This document shows positions 47,435 to 56,006 of a stretch of 64,000 bases of DNA, one piece after another; the first letter of the stretch is position 1; each line of letters opens with the position of its first letter. Source of the DNA: Brevibacillus porteri. GTDB lineage: Bacteria; Bacillota; Bacilli; Brevibacillales; Brevibacillaceae. Where the stretch lies: assembly GCF_003013475.1 (NCBI RefSeq), contig NZ_PXZO01000033.1, positions 1 to 64,000 of the forward strand. The letters are read 5' to 3'. The position numbers were made by a program, and so were the translations under genes. The notes below the pieces were generated by a model. That model did no database searches. It saw only the letters and a list, made by a program, of their open reading frames with translations, and was not told the DNA's origin.

Positions 47435-49954
47435 TTAGTGTTTCTTATTTTGGCGTTTGCGTTCTTGCTCCTGAGCGCGACGCTGTGCACGGTTTTTCGG
47501 ATCAGCATCACCGGAGGTCTCCGGATCTGGACGATCAGATGGTCCGGAAGTTTGCAAGTTGTCCGGGTCGATTCCTTGACCGCGAATAACATCCTGACGC
47601 TCCAGGTTTTGACTGACTTCGGCCTTCATGATATACATAGCGACTTCTTCCTGAACAGCAGCCAGCATACCTTGATACATTTCGTATCCTTCGAACTGGT
47701 ACTCACGAAGCGGGTCGTTTTGTGCGTAGGCGCGCAGGTGAATACCTTGACGCAACTGATCCATCGCATCGATGTGATCCATCCACTTGCTGTCGACAGC
47801 ACGCAGAATGACGACTTTTTCAAACTCGCGAATCGATTCGCCGATTTCTTCTTCACGCTGTTTGTACTGCTTATCGACTTCTGCTTTCAACAGCTCGAGA
47901 ATTTCTTCTGCTTCCATGCCTTTCAGCATTTTAGCTGTAATCGTTTCTTCATGGAGGAACCCATTATTGGCAGCATCGGCCAATGCTTGCAGATCCCAAT
48001 CCTCTGGTACCTCTTCTTTTGGACAATGCAGAGACACTGCACGCTCCATTACTGCGTAGATCATATTCAAAGCAACATCGCTGAGGTCTTCCTGCTCCAG
48101 GATGTCTTTACGCTGTTTGTAGACAACCAGACGCTGTTGATTCATCACGTCGTCGTACTGGAGAACGCCTTTACGTGCATCGAAGTTCGATCCCTCTACA
48201 CGCTTCTGCGCAGATTCCACCGCACGAGTAACCAGGCGGCTCTCGATCGGCATATCCTCTTCCATACCTAGACGATCCATCATATTCATGATATTGTCCG
48301 CACCGAAACGACGCATCAGCTCATCTTGCATCGAGAGGAAGAACTGGGATGAACCCGGGTCCCCCTGACGACCAGCACGACCACGCAGCTGATTGTCAAT
48401 CCGACGGCTCTCGTGACGTTCTGTACCGATAATATGAAGACCGCCCTGCTCTGCAACACCTTCGCCCAGCTGAATGTCCGTACCGCGACCCGCCATGTTT
48501 GTCGCAATGGTAACCGCTCCATACACACCTGCACGCGCAACGATTTCCGCCTCGCGCTCATGCTGCTTCGCGTTCAGTACGTTATGCGGTACGCCTTTTT
48601 GCTTTAGCATTTGGGACAAGCGCTCCGAGTTTTCGATGGAGATGGTACCTACCAGGATCGGTTGGCCCTTTTTGTGACGCTCGACAATGTCGTTTACAAC
48701 CGCACGATATTTGGCTGCCTCTGTTTTGAAAACAAGGTCTGGTGAATCAATACGCTGCACAGGCTTGTTCGTTGGAATCACCACGACGTCGAGACCATAA
48801 ATCTTTTTGAACTCCTCTTCTTCCGTCTTCGCTGTACCTGTCATACCGGCCAGCTTCTGGTACATACGGAAGTAGTTTTGCAAGGTAATGGTCGCCAGTG
48901 TCATGCTCTCGCTTTGGACACGCAAACCTTCTTTGGCTTCAATCGCTTGATGCAAGCCATCGCTGTAACGACGTCCAACCATCAGACGGCCGGTGAACTC
49001 GTCAACGATCACAACTTCGCCTTCCTGCACTACGTAATCAACATCGCGCTTGAACAGCACTTGTGCCTTCAACGCCGCCGTAATGTGGTGGTTCAACGTG
49101 ATATGTGCCGTATCGTACAGGTTGTCGATGTTGAATGCCTGTTCGACTTTGCTCACGCCTTCATCCGAGAGGTTGACGATTTTCAGCTTCTCATCGATTG
49201 TGAAATCTTTTTCTTCTTCCAGGCGTTTCACAAAATGCGAGCAGATGTAGTACAGCTCTGTCGATTTGTTAGCAGAACCGGAGATGATCAACGGCGTACG
49301 TGCTTCGTCAATCAAAATGCTGTCCACCTCGTCGATGATAGCGAAGAAGAGTGGACGTTGCACCATTTGTTCCTTGTACAGAACCATATTGTCACGCAGG
49401 TAATCGAAGCCAAATTCGTTATTCGTACCATACGTAATGTCACACGCGTATGCTTCGCGTTTTTCTTCAGGGCTCAGTCCATTCTTGTTCAAACCGACTG
49501 TCAGTCCAAGGAAGTTATACAGCCTACCCATGATAGTCGAGTCACGCTCAGCCAAGTATTCGTTCACGGTAACGACGTGGACGCCTTTGTCCATCAAAGC
49601 ATTCAGGTATGTCGCCAGTGTCGCAACCAGTGTTTTACCTTCACCCGTCTTCATCTCGGAGATACGGCCTTCCTGAAGAACCATACCACCAATCATCTGG
49701 ACGTCGAAGTGACGCATGCCCAGTACACGGATCGATGCTTCACGTACAACGGCAAACGCTTCATTCAAAATTTTGTCCAGTTCTTCTCCATTTGCCAATC
49801 GCGCCTTAAACTCAGCTGTCTTCTCACGCAATTGGTCATCCGAGAGTGCCTTAATCGTTGGTTCCAGCGCGTTGATACTTTCTACGCGCTTAAACATTTT
49901 CTTTACTTCACGTTCATTGCTGTCGCCGAATATCTTTTTAACGAGTCCTAACAT
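47435..49954 (-). CDS. secA: preprotein translocase ATPase SecA
   Basis: SecA drives post-translational export through SecYEG. I start at [16 protein letters not shown], giving 839 residues; the longer reading has an unrelated N-terminus. Walker A is [11 protein letters not shown], Walker [20 protein letters not shown], and the helicase half is complete ([24 protein letters not shown]). The C-terminus ends in a polar linker and a K/R/Q-rich tail ([16 protein letters not shown]). It lacks the cysteine-rich SEC-C zinc motif that most Bacilli SecA proteins carry. It lies between prfB and hpf as in B. subtilis. Confidence 0.97.
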   Translation of the reverse strand: MLGLVKKIFGDSNEREVKKMFKRVESINALEPTIKALSDDQLREKTAEFKARLANGEELDKILNEAFAVVREASIRVLGMRHFDVQMIGGMVLQEGRISEMKTGEGKTLVATLATYLNALMDKGVHVVTVNEYLAERDSTIMGRLYNFLGLTVGLNKNGLSPEEKREAYACDITYGTNNEFGFDYLRDNMVLYKEQMVQRPLFFAIIDEVDSILIDEARTPLIISGSANKSTELYYICSHFVKRLEEEKDFTIDEKLKIVNLSDEGVSKVEQAFNIDNLYDTAHITLNHHITAALKAQVLFKRDVDYVVQEGEVVIVDEFTGRLMVGRRYSDGLHQAIEAKEGLRVQSESMTLATITLQNYFRMYQKLAGMTGTAKTEEEEFKKIYGLDVVVIPTNKPVQRIDSPDLVFKTEAAKYRAVVNDIVERHKKGQPILVGTISIENSERLSQMLKQKGVPHNVLNAKQHEREAEIVARAGVYGAVTIATNMAGRGTDIQLGEGVAEQGGLHIIGTERHESRRIDNQLRGRAGRQGDPGSSQFFLSMQDELMRRFGADNIMNMMDRLGMEEDMPIESRLVTRAVESAQKRVEGSNFDARKGVLQYDDVMNQQRLVVYKQRKDILEQEDLSDVALNMIYAVMERAVSLHCPKEEVPEDWDLQALADAANNGFLHEETITAKMLKGMEAEEILELLKAEVDKQYKQREEEIGESIREFEKVVILRAVDSKWMDHIDAMDQLRQGIHLRAYAQNDPLREYQFEGYEMYQGMLAAVQEEVAMYIMKAEVSQNLERQDVIRGQGIDPDNLQTSGPSDRPDPETSGDADPKNRAQRRAQEQERKRQNKKH

Positions 49955-50097
49955 AAGGACACCCCTTCCATATACTGCCAAACGAAAATGCACAAGCCGG
50001 CATGAGTCCAGATAATAAAAAAAGGATACCGATTCTACGAAAATAATACTTTCTAAAAAGATATTTTATCAAATAGAGCATCCTCTACACAAGTAAA

Positions 50098-50120
50098 GGG
50101 AGTTGCTAATAGCAACTCCC
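50098..50120 (-). terminator. hairpin after hpf
   Basis: GGGAGTTGCT at 50098-50107 pairs perfectly with AGCAACTCCC at 50111-50120 with a three-base loop. Only a short T run follows on the minus strand. Confidence 0.7.
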
Positions 50121-50154
50121 TAGTCTTATACGAATGAGAATGTGTAAAGTTTCG

Positions 50155-50718
50155 TTATTTTGGTTCAATCAATCCGTAACGCCCATCATTGCGGCGATAC
50201 ACCACACTGACGTCATTGGTGTCACTGTTTTGGAAAACGAAGAAGCTGTGTCCCAGCATATCCATCTGCATGACCGCTTCCTGTGCATCCATCGGCTTCA
50301 GATCGAAGCGTTTGGTTCGAACGATATCGATGTCTATATCCATATCATCCTCATCCACATCCGGGATCATGACTGCTACTGGTTGACTCTCACGCTGTGC
50401 GATTCTTCCTGTCGAATCAACTCGAAGCTTCCGCATCAGCTTCGTTTTGTGTTTGCGAATCTGACGTTCCAGCTTTTCTACTACCAGATCGATAGCAGCA
50501 TACATATCTTCGTGCGTTTCCTCCGCTCGGATAATGACCCCACTCAGTGGGATAGTTACCTCGATCGTGCCTTCTCCGCGATGTACATGCATGGTGACTT
50601 GTACTTCTGTAGGCTGTGGAGTTTCAAAATATTTTTCCAGACGGCCGACTTTCTTTTCGACATATTCTCTAAGGGCAGCGGTGACTTGAATGTTTTCTCC
50701 ACGAATGTTAAATTTCAT
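50155..50718 (-). CDS. hpf: long-form ribosome hibernation promoting factor
   Basis: Long HPF dimerises 70S ribosomes into inactive 100S particles in stationary phase. The start MKFNIRGENIQVT gives 187 residues. The N-terminal S30AE domain (1-100) has YVEKKVGRLEKYF and HVHRGEGTIEVTIPLSG. The C-terminal dimerisation domain (about 128-187) has RTKRFDLKPMDAQEAVMQM and VYRRNDGRYGLIEP. A sigma-H-like promoter lies upstream, matching the known sigma-B/sigma-H control of yvyD in B. subtilis. Confidence 0.96.
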   Translation of the reverse strand: MKFNIRGENIQVTAALREYVEKKVGRLEKYFETPQPTEVQVTMHVHRGEGTIEVTIPLSGVIIRAEETHEDMYAAIDLVVEKLERQIRKHKTKLMRKLRVDSTGRIAQRESQPVAVMIPDVDEDDMDIDIDIVRTKRFDLKPMDAQEAVMQMDMLGHSFFVFQNSDTNDVSVVYRRNDGRYGLIEPK

Positions 50719-50749
50719 GGTTCCAACCTCCTTCCGTCTATACATACTT

Positions 50750-50776
50750 ATTCGCCGCCTCTGTAAATAATCCTTC
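50750..50776 (-). promoter_or_regulatory. candidate sigma-H promoter of hpf
   Basis: On the minus strand GAAGGATTAT is followed about 12-13 bases later by GCGAAT (GAAT at plus 50753-50750). This fits the sigma-H pattern AGGAnnT and GAAT. It lies about 35 bases before the hpf start. Confidence 0.5.
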
Positions 50777-50863
50777 TACTCAGCTTAAAAAAATCTTTGC
50801 AAATCTTTTACAAACCATCAATATCCGACATTTTTTTACCAATACTTACTAGATTCCCTATGC

Positions 50864-50869
50864 TATAAT
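50864..50869 (+). promoter_or_regulatory. -10 element of the soluble HD-GYP gene
   Basis: A perfect TATAAT lies about 60 bases before the start; the -35 is not convincing. Confidence 0.5.
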
Positions 50870-50927
50870 AGTTGAGGTAGTCATCCCATCCTATATCGCG
50901 GTCGTACATCGCACTGGAGGAATCCTC

Positions 50928-51980
50928 ATGGCCGAGGTAAAACCTTCCCATTCACTTATCGGAACAACGCTCGCTCAAGACGTCTACAATGAGTACGGCC
51001 TGCTTTTATTACCCGCTGGTGCAACCCTTCATCTAACTGATATACGACTGCTAGAGGCTCACCAGGTGGAAGCCGTACACGTTACTACTGACTCGGAAGC
51101 ACCCGAAATGCCTTTTCCTCTCCTTCATTGGAGTGAGGCAGATGCTGCAAAGGCCTATATGGTGGCCGTACAAAAAACCGAGTATTTATTTAACCAGCTC
51201 GCAAATGGGGATACCCCCCGACTGCAACAATTTAGCGACGCTGTTCATCCTATGCTCGATCAAGTTCTTCATCACATGAGATTTCTGCGCTTTATTTATT
51301 TGAATGAAGGAACAGAAAGTTATACGTATCGCCACTCCCTGCATGTAGGTATCGTGGCAGCCTTAATAGGAAAAATTATAGGATTGCCGCAACGTGATGT
51401 TCATTTTTTGGGCCTTGCAGGTCTTCTCCATGACATCGGCAAGATGAAAATTCCCGATGAGCTGCTGTCCAAGCCAGAGCGTTTGACAGACGAAGAGTAT
51501 ACGATTATGAAAAAGCATACCGTTTATGGCTACGAGCTCCTGCGCACCATGGACGATGCCGACAACTTGCTGGCACAATGCGCTCTGATGCACCACGAAC
51601 GTTGGGATGGAAGTGGATATCCCCTCGGACGAAAAAAAGATGGCATCCCTTTTGAATGCCAAATCATCAGTGTCGCAGACGTATTTGATGCCATATGCAC
51701 AGATCGCGTGTATCGGAAGGGAACCTCTCCCTTTGAAGCAGCGAATGTTCTGTGGGAGTTAGCTTGTTCAGGTCAATTAAATCCGATGATTGTGTCTCGT
51801 TTTATCCATTACATTATCTTACTTTACATTGGTTCCCATGCGCTTTTGAGCAATGGCGACCACGTCGAAATCATTATGATTCATACTGATGAGCCTATGC
51901 GCCCTCTCGTTCGAAGAGGTAATGATTTTATAGACCTGAGACTGCAGCGTTCCCTACGCATTCAAAGAATGATCAGTTAA
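50928..51980 (+). CDS. soluble HD-GYP domain protein
   Basis: The 350-residue protein has an N-terminal beta-rich domain (about 1-75, GTTLAQDVYNEYGLLLLPAG), seen in many HD-GYP proteins, and a helical linker. A full HD-GYP domain follows: RHSLHVGIVAALIG, LLHDIGKMKIPDELL, HTVYGYELL and HHERWDGSGYPLG. It has no membrane helix. By family it is a candidate c-di-GMP phosphodiesterase. It is a single gene with its own promoter and terminator. A second, membrane-bound HD-GYP gene lies at 32.3-33.6 kb. Confidence 0.9.
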   Translation: MAEVKPSHSLIGTTLAQDVYNEYGLLLLPAGATLHLTDIRLLEAHQVEAVHVTTDSEAPEMPFPLLHWSEADAAKAYMVAVQKTEYLFNQLANGDTPRLQQFSDAVHPMLDQVLHHMRFLRFIYLNEGTESYTYRHSLHVGIVAALIGKIIGLPQRDVHFLGLAGLLHDIGKMKIPDELLSKPERLTDEEYTIMKKHTVYGYELLRTMDDADNLLAQCALMHHERWDGSGYPLGRKKDGIPFECQIISVADVFDAICTDRVYRKGTSPFEAANVLWELACSGQLNPMIVSRFIHYIILLYIGSHALLSNGDHVEIIMIHTDEPMRPLVRRGNDFIDLRLQRSLRIQRMIS

Positions 51981-51996
51981 ACACGTGGAAAAAACG

Positions 51997-52034
51997 AATC
52001 CCCCTGTCCTATCAAGGAACCAGGGGGATTTTGC
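51997..52034 (+). terminator. intrinsic terminator after the soluble HD-GYP gene
   Basis: AATCCCCCTG at 51997-52006 pairs perfectly with CAGGGGGATT at 52021-52030, then TTTG. It lies inside the read-through tail of the cold-shock remnant on the other strand. Confidence 0.85.
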
Positions 52035-52190
52035 TATTGTTTCGTTTAATCTTCACGACGTTCGCCGCTTGTGGACCATGTTCCCCTTCCACCATGTCGA
52101 ATTCTACGGCCTGTCCCTCATTTAACGAACGAAACCCATCCGACTGAATCGCCGCAAAATGGACGAATACGTCATCACCGTGTGGAATAT
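52012..52190 (-). pseudogene. truncated cold-shock protein gene
   Basis: The minus strand reads [19 protein letters not shown], then [20 protein letters not shown] and VVKI, the C-terminal two thirds of a CspA-family cold-shock protein. The first ~20 codons, including the RNP1 motif KGYGFI, are missing. Upstream in the same frame lies the end of the ABC permease gene, and the permease stop (TGA at 52175) overlaps the remnant. The usual stop after VVKL is also lost; the frame runs on for about 13 codons. I find no 5' half anywhere upstream of the ABC genes. It is therefore a remnant left by a rearrangement. Confidence 0.85.
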
Positions 52191-52849
52191 TTTTTCTCTA
52201 GTCCTCTCACGACTACACGGGACAAGAACAACGTAAGGACCAGGTAAACCGCCGCCTCTGTTAAATACGGGGGGTAGCGCTCAAATGTACTTTTCGCCAC
52301 GTTCATGGCTGCGTAGTTTAATTCCGGTGTCGCGATTACTGCCAGAAGGGATGAATCTTTTAAAAGAGCAATAAACTCATTTCCGATTGCGGGCAGCATT
52401 CGTGTAAACGCTTGTGGAAGTATAATTTGGCGCATGGCAAGGCCCTTGTTCATGCCAAGTGATCGTGCCGCTTCCATTTGCCCCGGATCAATGGATTGGA
52501 TGCCAGCCCGAAAGATTTCCGCCATATAGGCAGCCGCATTGAGCGAAAGCGCCACGAAGCCTGAATAAATCGCTTCCGGGCTGCTCGCTCCCGGATACAG
52601 AATACCCCAAATCGACGGAATCACCGCAAAATGGATCAGCAAAATTTGGACCAGCATCGGGGTTCCCCGAAACAGCTCTACGTAAATTGAACAGGTCCAC
52701 CGTATCATTCGCTTGGAGGACATTTTCCCCAAGCTGATAAACAACCCCAAAAATGTTCCACAAACCGTAGCCACTGCGGTCAGTAAAATCGTATTAATAA
52801 TGCCGCGGATAAACAGTTCACGATAGTCGTAGATGACACTCCAGTCCAA
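52175..52849 (-). CDS. amino-acid ABC transporter permease (HisM/GlnP family)
   Basis: The 224-residue protein has about five membrane helices. It shows the EAA loop of polar amino-acid permeases ([31 protein letters not shown], residues about 130-160). [16 protein letters not shown] is the other hallmark. It lies 88 bases after the binding-protein gene, with a GC-rich hairpin (arms near 52908 and 52922) between. No ATPase gene is present on either side. Its last codons fuse directly with the cold-shock remnant. Confidence 0.93.
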   Translation of the reverse strand: MDWSVIYDYRELFIRGIINTILLTAVATVCGTFLGLFISLGKMSSKRMIRWTCSIYVELFRGTPMLVQILLIHFAVIPSIWGILYPGASSPEAIYSGFVALSLNAAAYMAEIFRAGIQSIDPGQMEAARSLGMNKGLAMRQIILPQAFTRMLPAIGNEFIALLKDSSLLAVIATPELNYAAMNVAKSTFERYPPYLTEAAVYLVLTLFLSRVVVRGLEKKYSTR

Positions 52850-52937
52850 TGGCTAATCCTCCCTTCTTCATGTCAGCAAGCCCTGTTGCGAACAAACGCC
52901 GGCTACGTCGTAGAGACGCACCCGGCCATTTTGCTGC

Positions 52938-53741
52938 CTACTTATTGCCAAAGTACTGGGTGTAAATTTCCTGCAGCTTTCCATTTTCTTTTATCTTTTT
53001 CAATCCGTCGTTGATTTTGTTCATCGCATCGGTATTACCCTTTTTCACGATAATTCCGTAAAATTCCTTTTCAAAGGAATCATCTTTAATCAGCTTAAAC
53101 TTCTTATCTTTAACTTTATTCACGTAGTAGGACAAAACGCCATTGTCGCCAATCACTGCATCTACTCGACCATTAAAGAAGTCATCGACGGAGGATGGCA
53201 TGTCGTCATAGCCTTTCAAGCCTTCGTACGTATCTCCAAACGCTTTTTTGACCACTTCTTCACCCGTAGTTGCAGCTTGGACCCCGATCTTCTTGCCTTT
53301 CAAATCTGCCAGCTTCGTCACTGGCGAATCTTCCGCTACCAGAATGAGTTGGTTTGCTTCAAAGTATGAGTCCGAAAAATCGTATTTCTCCTTACGCTTC
53401 TCCGTGATCGTGATGGACGAGATCCCAATATCAACCGTCCCTTTGTCCAGTCCATCAAAAAGCGGGTCCCACCCGGTGTTTTTCCACTCGATCTTGAATC
53501 CGCCAGCATCCGCGATCGCGTTCATCACATCAATGTCATGCCCACTAATCTTGTCAGCCTCAAGCATTTGGAACGGTGGATATGCCGCATCTGTACCGAC
53601 TACGTACACCTTGTCACCCGAACCACCACTTGCTCCGCCACTGCCAGACGTTTGCTGACCACCCGATCCACAGCCTGCGAGGAGTACCCCCACACCGACG
53701 ACCAACGCGAGCGATTTGAACCAATTTGTCCCGATACGCAT
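52938..53741 (-). CDS. amino-acid ABC transporter substrate-binding lipoprotein
   Basis: The protein has 267 residues with lipobox LLAGC (Cys24) and a Gly/Ser linker (about 25-43), so it is anchored outside the membrane. The periplasmic-binding fold type 2 is clear: YVVGTDAAYPPFQMLEADK, GLDKGTVDIGISSITITEKR, KIGVQAATTGEEVVKKAFG. These belong to SBP family 3 for polar amino acids. The exact ligand cannot be told. It is transcribed first and the permease follows. Confidence 0.93.
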   Translation of the reverse strand: MRIGTNWFKSLALVVGVGVLLAGCGSGGQQTSGSGGASGGSGDKVYVVGTDAAYPPFQMLEADKISGHDIDVMNAIADAGGFKIEWKNTGWDPLFDGLDKGTVDIGISSITITEKRKEKYDFSDSYFEANQLILVAEDSPVTKLADLKGKKIGVQAATTGEEVVKKAFGDTYEGLKGYDDMPSSVDDFFNGRVDAVIGDNGVLSYYVNKVKDKKFKLIKDDSFEKEFYGIIVKKGNTDAMNKINDGLKKIKENGKLQEIYTQYFGNK

Positions 53742-53789
53742 TTCGAAATCCCCCTTGTGTCTCTCTATCTGCCCATTTTGTCCCCAGCA

Positions 53790-53864
53790 ATGTCCACATG
53801 GAAATCACGGTTTTTTTGCGTTCTCCACAGAGTTATCCACATTATCCACATGACCTTGTGCACA
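53790..53864. other. cluster of DnaA-box-like 9-mers
   Basis: Two perfect TTATCCACA boxes stand in direct tandem (53833-53841 and 53842-53850). Near matches are ATGTCCACA (53790-53798), TTCTCCACA (53821-53829) and TTGTGCACA (53856-53864). Four of the five are in the same orientation. No dnaA, dnaN or AT-rich unwinding tract is present, so this is not the chromosome origin; a DnaA-binding regulatory or titration site is possible. The cluster lies about 50-120 bases upstream of the binding-protein gene. Confidence 0.7.
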
Positions 53865-53952
53865 AGCTGGGTATAACTATTTTCCTGTATATTCTGCCAC
53901 TTTGGTACGAAAGTAAGGGAAACGAACAGGGAGAATAAGTAGGTATAGCAGC

Positions 53953-54009
53953 AAAAAAACAGGATTCATATATACGGGATATAGTTCTATCCTGCATATA
54001 AAAATCCTG
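53953..54009 (-). terminator. terminator after motAB
   Basis: CAGGATT at 53960-53966 can pair with AATCCTG at 54003-54009, or with ATCCTG near 53988; an inner GGATA/TATCC is also present. Seven T follow on the minus strand (53959-53953). Confidence 0.6.
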
Positions 54010-54030
54010 CTTTTATCTGAAAATAATGAA

Positions 54031-54813
54031 TTATTCTTTTTCTGCCAAAATCACGACCTCTACCCGGCGATTCTTCGCACGGTTCTCCGCGTTGGAGTTG
54101 TCCACAAGCGGTTTGTATTCGCCCAAGCCTGCCACTGTAAAGCGAGACGCTGGTAAGGAGTGAGCATCCACCATTTCACGCATGACAGAGATCGCGCGCG
54201 CCGAGGATAGCTCCCAGTTGGATTGGTAGGAACTGCGCGATATCGGTACATCATCTGTATAGCCCTCGATTCGCACCTTGTGCTCGAAACGCTTCAACAC
54301 CCCTGCTACTGTCCCGACGACTTGCTTCCCTTGGGCCCGTAGGTCTGCCGAACCACTCGTAAACAGGATCGTTTCCGGCAAACGGATACGCAGGCCTTCT
54401 TCGGTCTCCTCGTAGTCAAGATTCAGCTCAGCCAAAGCAGAGGATAGCTGGTTGCGCACCGTCTCCATATCGCGCTCACTCGAGTCAGACATGCCCATTG
54501 GCGGCTTTGGCACGTTTACGGTGTCTTCGGAGCCTTCTTCTTTTTCGCCTTTGAGCTCCTTCTGGCGAGCCTCCAATTTGTAGACCTCTCGCTGCAGCTC
54601 CAGCTTTTGCAGATTGAGCAGGTCGAGACTCTCATGCACCTGCTCCAAGCTCGCTTTTTCCTTTTGGACCTCTTCTTTTTGTGTCTGAATGCTCTTCGTC
54701 TGCGTCGCCGCGATAATAATCACGATCACGAACAACAGCGTAATCAGGTCACTGTAGCTAAGCAGCCAGCTTTTCTCTAGCTCTTTTTCGTCGTATAACC
54801 GTTCGTCATGCAT
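54031..54813 (-). CDS. motB: flagellar stator protein MotB
   Basis: MotB anchors the stator to peptidoglycan and carries the ion-binding aspartate. I start at MHDERLYDEKELEKSWLLSY, which overlaps the motA stop by eight bases and gives 260 residues. The single helix (about 22-40) starts with SDLITLLFVIVIIIAA, in which Asp22 is the likely ion ligand. A coiled coil (45-90) leads to an OmpA/MotB peptidoglycan-binding domain (about 140-260; EGYTDDVPISRSSYQSNWEL, NRRVEV). Whether it uses H+ or Na+ is not clear. Confidence 0.92.
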   Translation of the reverse strand: MHDERLYDEKELEKSWLLSYSDLITLLFVIVIIIAATQTKSIQTQKEEVQKEKASLEQVHESLDLLNLQKLELQREVYKLEARQKELKGEKEEGSEDTVNVPKPPMGMSDSSERDMETVRNQLSSALAELNLDYEETEEGLRIRLPETILFTSGSADLRAQGKQVVGTVAGVLKRFEHKVRIEGYTDDVPISRSSYQSNWELSSARAISVMREMVDAHSLPASRFTVAGLGEYKPLVDNSNAENRAKNRRVEVVILAEKE

Positions 54814-55615
54814 AGCGGTCCTGCCTTTCAATCGTGCCCTTCATGCTGCCTGCCTCTTTAATCAGCACCAGCTTTTGGTCACCTGGCAAGAATGAGTTCA
54901 GCTTTTCAAACAACAAGCGTGGTGTCTCCATGCGCTGGAGACCAATGCATCCTTCGATGAAAAGACGCTTTTCAAACATTTCCCGGTCGTACAGATCCAT
55001 CAGGCGATAGTAGCATGGCAGCGCGAACAAGTTCGCCAAGAGCGCGCCATACAACGTCGCTACGACCGCTGCGCTCAGACTGTGTCCGGTCAAGGCCATG
55101 TCTTCGAGCGACTTCAGTACACCCGTCATCCCCAGAAGCGTACCGACCAGACCCATCCCTGGCGCCAACAAGCTGATGAGGCGGAAGAATCCTGCTGACT
55201 GTTGGTAGCGATACTGCTCGCCCTTGAGCTCGTTCTCCAGGATCAGGCGCAGCTCTTCTTCAGGAACACCCTCGATCGCCAGCAGACTGCCGCGTTGGAC
55301 AAAGGTATCGGTTTCTTGCTGGAGCTCCTTTTCGAGCGCGATATAGCCCTGCTCCTTCTGGACGAGCGCGTAGTAGTAGAAGCGCTTGATCGTTTCTTCG
55401 ACGTTGCTTTGTCGGCCGTGGATGAGGAGATGCCAGATTTTTTTCAAGTCGAGATGCTTGCGTTTCACTGCATAGGACATGACTACGGAGAGCGCGACTA
55501 GCTCGATAGCGGTTACGTTGAGGAGGTCCGATAAGGTTCCGTTTAGGTAGACCGCGTGTATGAAGATGAGGAGGACGGCTCCGATTAAGACGAGTGAGCG
55601 GCGTTTTGTGGACAA
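54806..55615 (-). CDS. motA: flagellar stator protein MotA
   Basis: The 269-residue protein has helices near 8-25, 32-50, 145-165 and 180-200, with a large cytoplasmic loop between the second and third. This is the MotA/ExbB fold. PGMGLVGTLLGMTGVLKSL in helix 3 carries the conserved Pro and Gly residues next to the MotB aspartate. The start is TTG, with GGAAGGTGA seven bases upstream. motB follows with overlap, so both stator subunits are made together. Confidence 0.92.
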   Translation of the reverse strand: MSTKRRSLVLIGAVLLIFIHAVYLNGTLSDLLNVTAIELVALSVVMSYAVKRKHLDLKKIWHLLIHGRQSNVEETIKRFYYYALVQKEQGYIALEKELQQETDTFVQRGSLLAIEGVPEEELRLILENELKGEQYRYQQSAGFFRLISLLAPGMGLVGTLLGMTGVLKSLEDMALTGHSLSAAVVATLYGALLANLFALPCYYRLMDLYDREMFEKRLFIEGCIGLQRMETPRLLFEKLNSFLPGDQKLVLIKEAGSMKGTIERQDRYA

Positions 55616-55772
55616 AAGTGATTCACCTTCCTAGTTTTTCAACAAGATGTTCTTAAAGTATAGCAGATGGTGGAAAAAAGATGAGAGAATAGAGTCATGG
55701 TTATAGTGAAGCTTGGTATAGAAAATGTCGATAATGATAAAGAAAGTAATTCTAGCAAAGAGGTGATCATCT

Positions 55773-55949
55773 GTGAATGCCGTACAATTAAAACAAGCTG
55801 TTACTATTAGTTTGACGAAGCAAGTGCAGGAGACTGCGCAAGCGCAGGCTTCCATCATGTTGGAGGGTTTTGCTAAGACGCAGCAAAATGTTCAAGCGGC
55901 TCAGGCAAGTCATCCAACGTTAGGGAAAGTATTGGATATTAAAGCTTAA
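55773..55949 (+). CDS. YjfB-like small putative motility protein
   Basis: A 58-codon frame starts at GTG 55773, six bases after GAGGTGATC. The product begins NAVQLKQAVTISLTKQVQE and ends HPTLGKVLDIKA. It is helical, with a Gln/Ala-rich middle, and the ending H-P-x-L-G-x-x-L-D-I is characteristic of the YjfB family of putative motility proteins. It lies divergent from motA, next to the DUF2920 remnant. Function is not established. Confidence 0.75.
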   Translation: MNAVQLKQAVTISLTKQVQETAQAQASIMLEGFAKTQQNVQAAQASHPTLGKVLDIKA

Positions 55950-56006
55950 GCCTCTAGACCGGGTTACTCCGGTCTTTCTTTATATTTAAAAATAGGAGTA
56001 TTCATT

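Noticed and set aside
48878-49951. 357-codon plus-strand frame opposite secA
   Set aside because: It is the antisense shadow of secA; its product is rich in C, F, H and Q with no domain, and it has no ribosome site.
53790-53864. Chromosomal replication origin
   Set aside because: DnaA boxes are present but there is no dnaA, dnaN, rpmH or AT-rich unwinding region, and gene order is that of another part of the chromosome.
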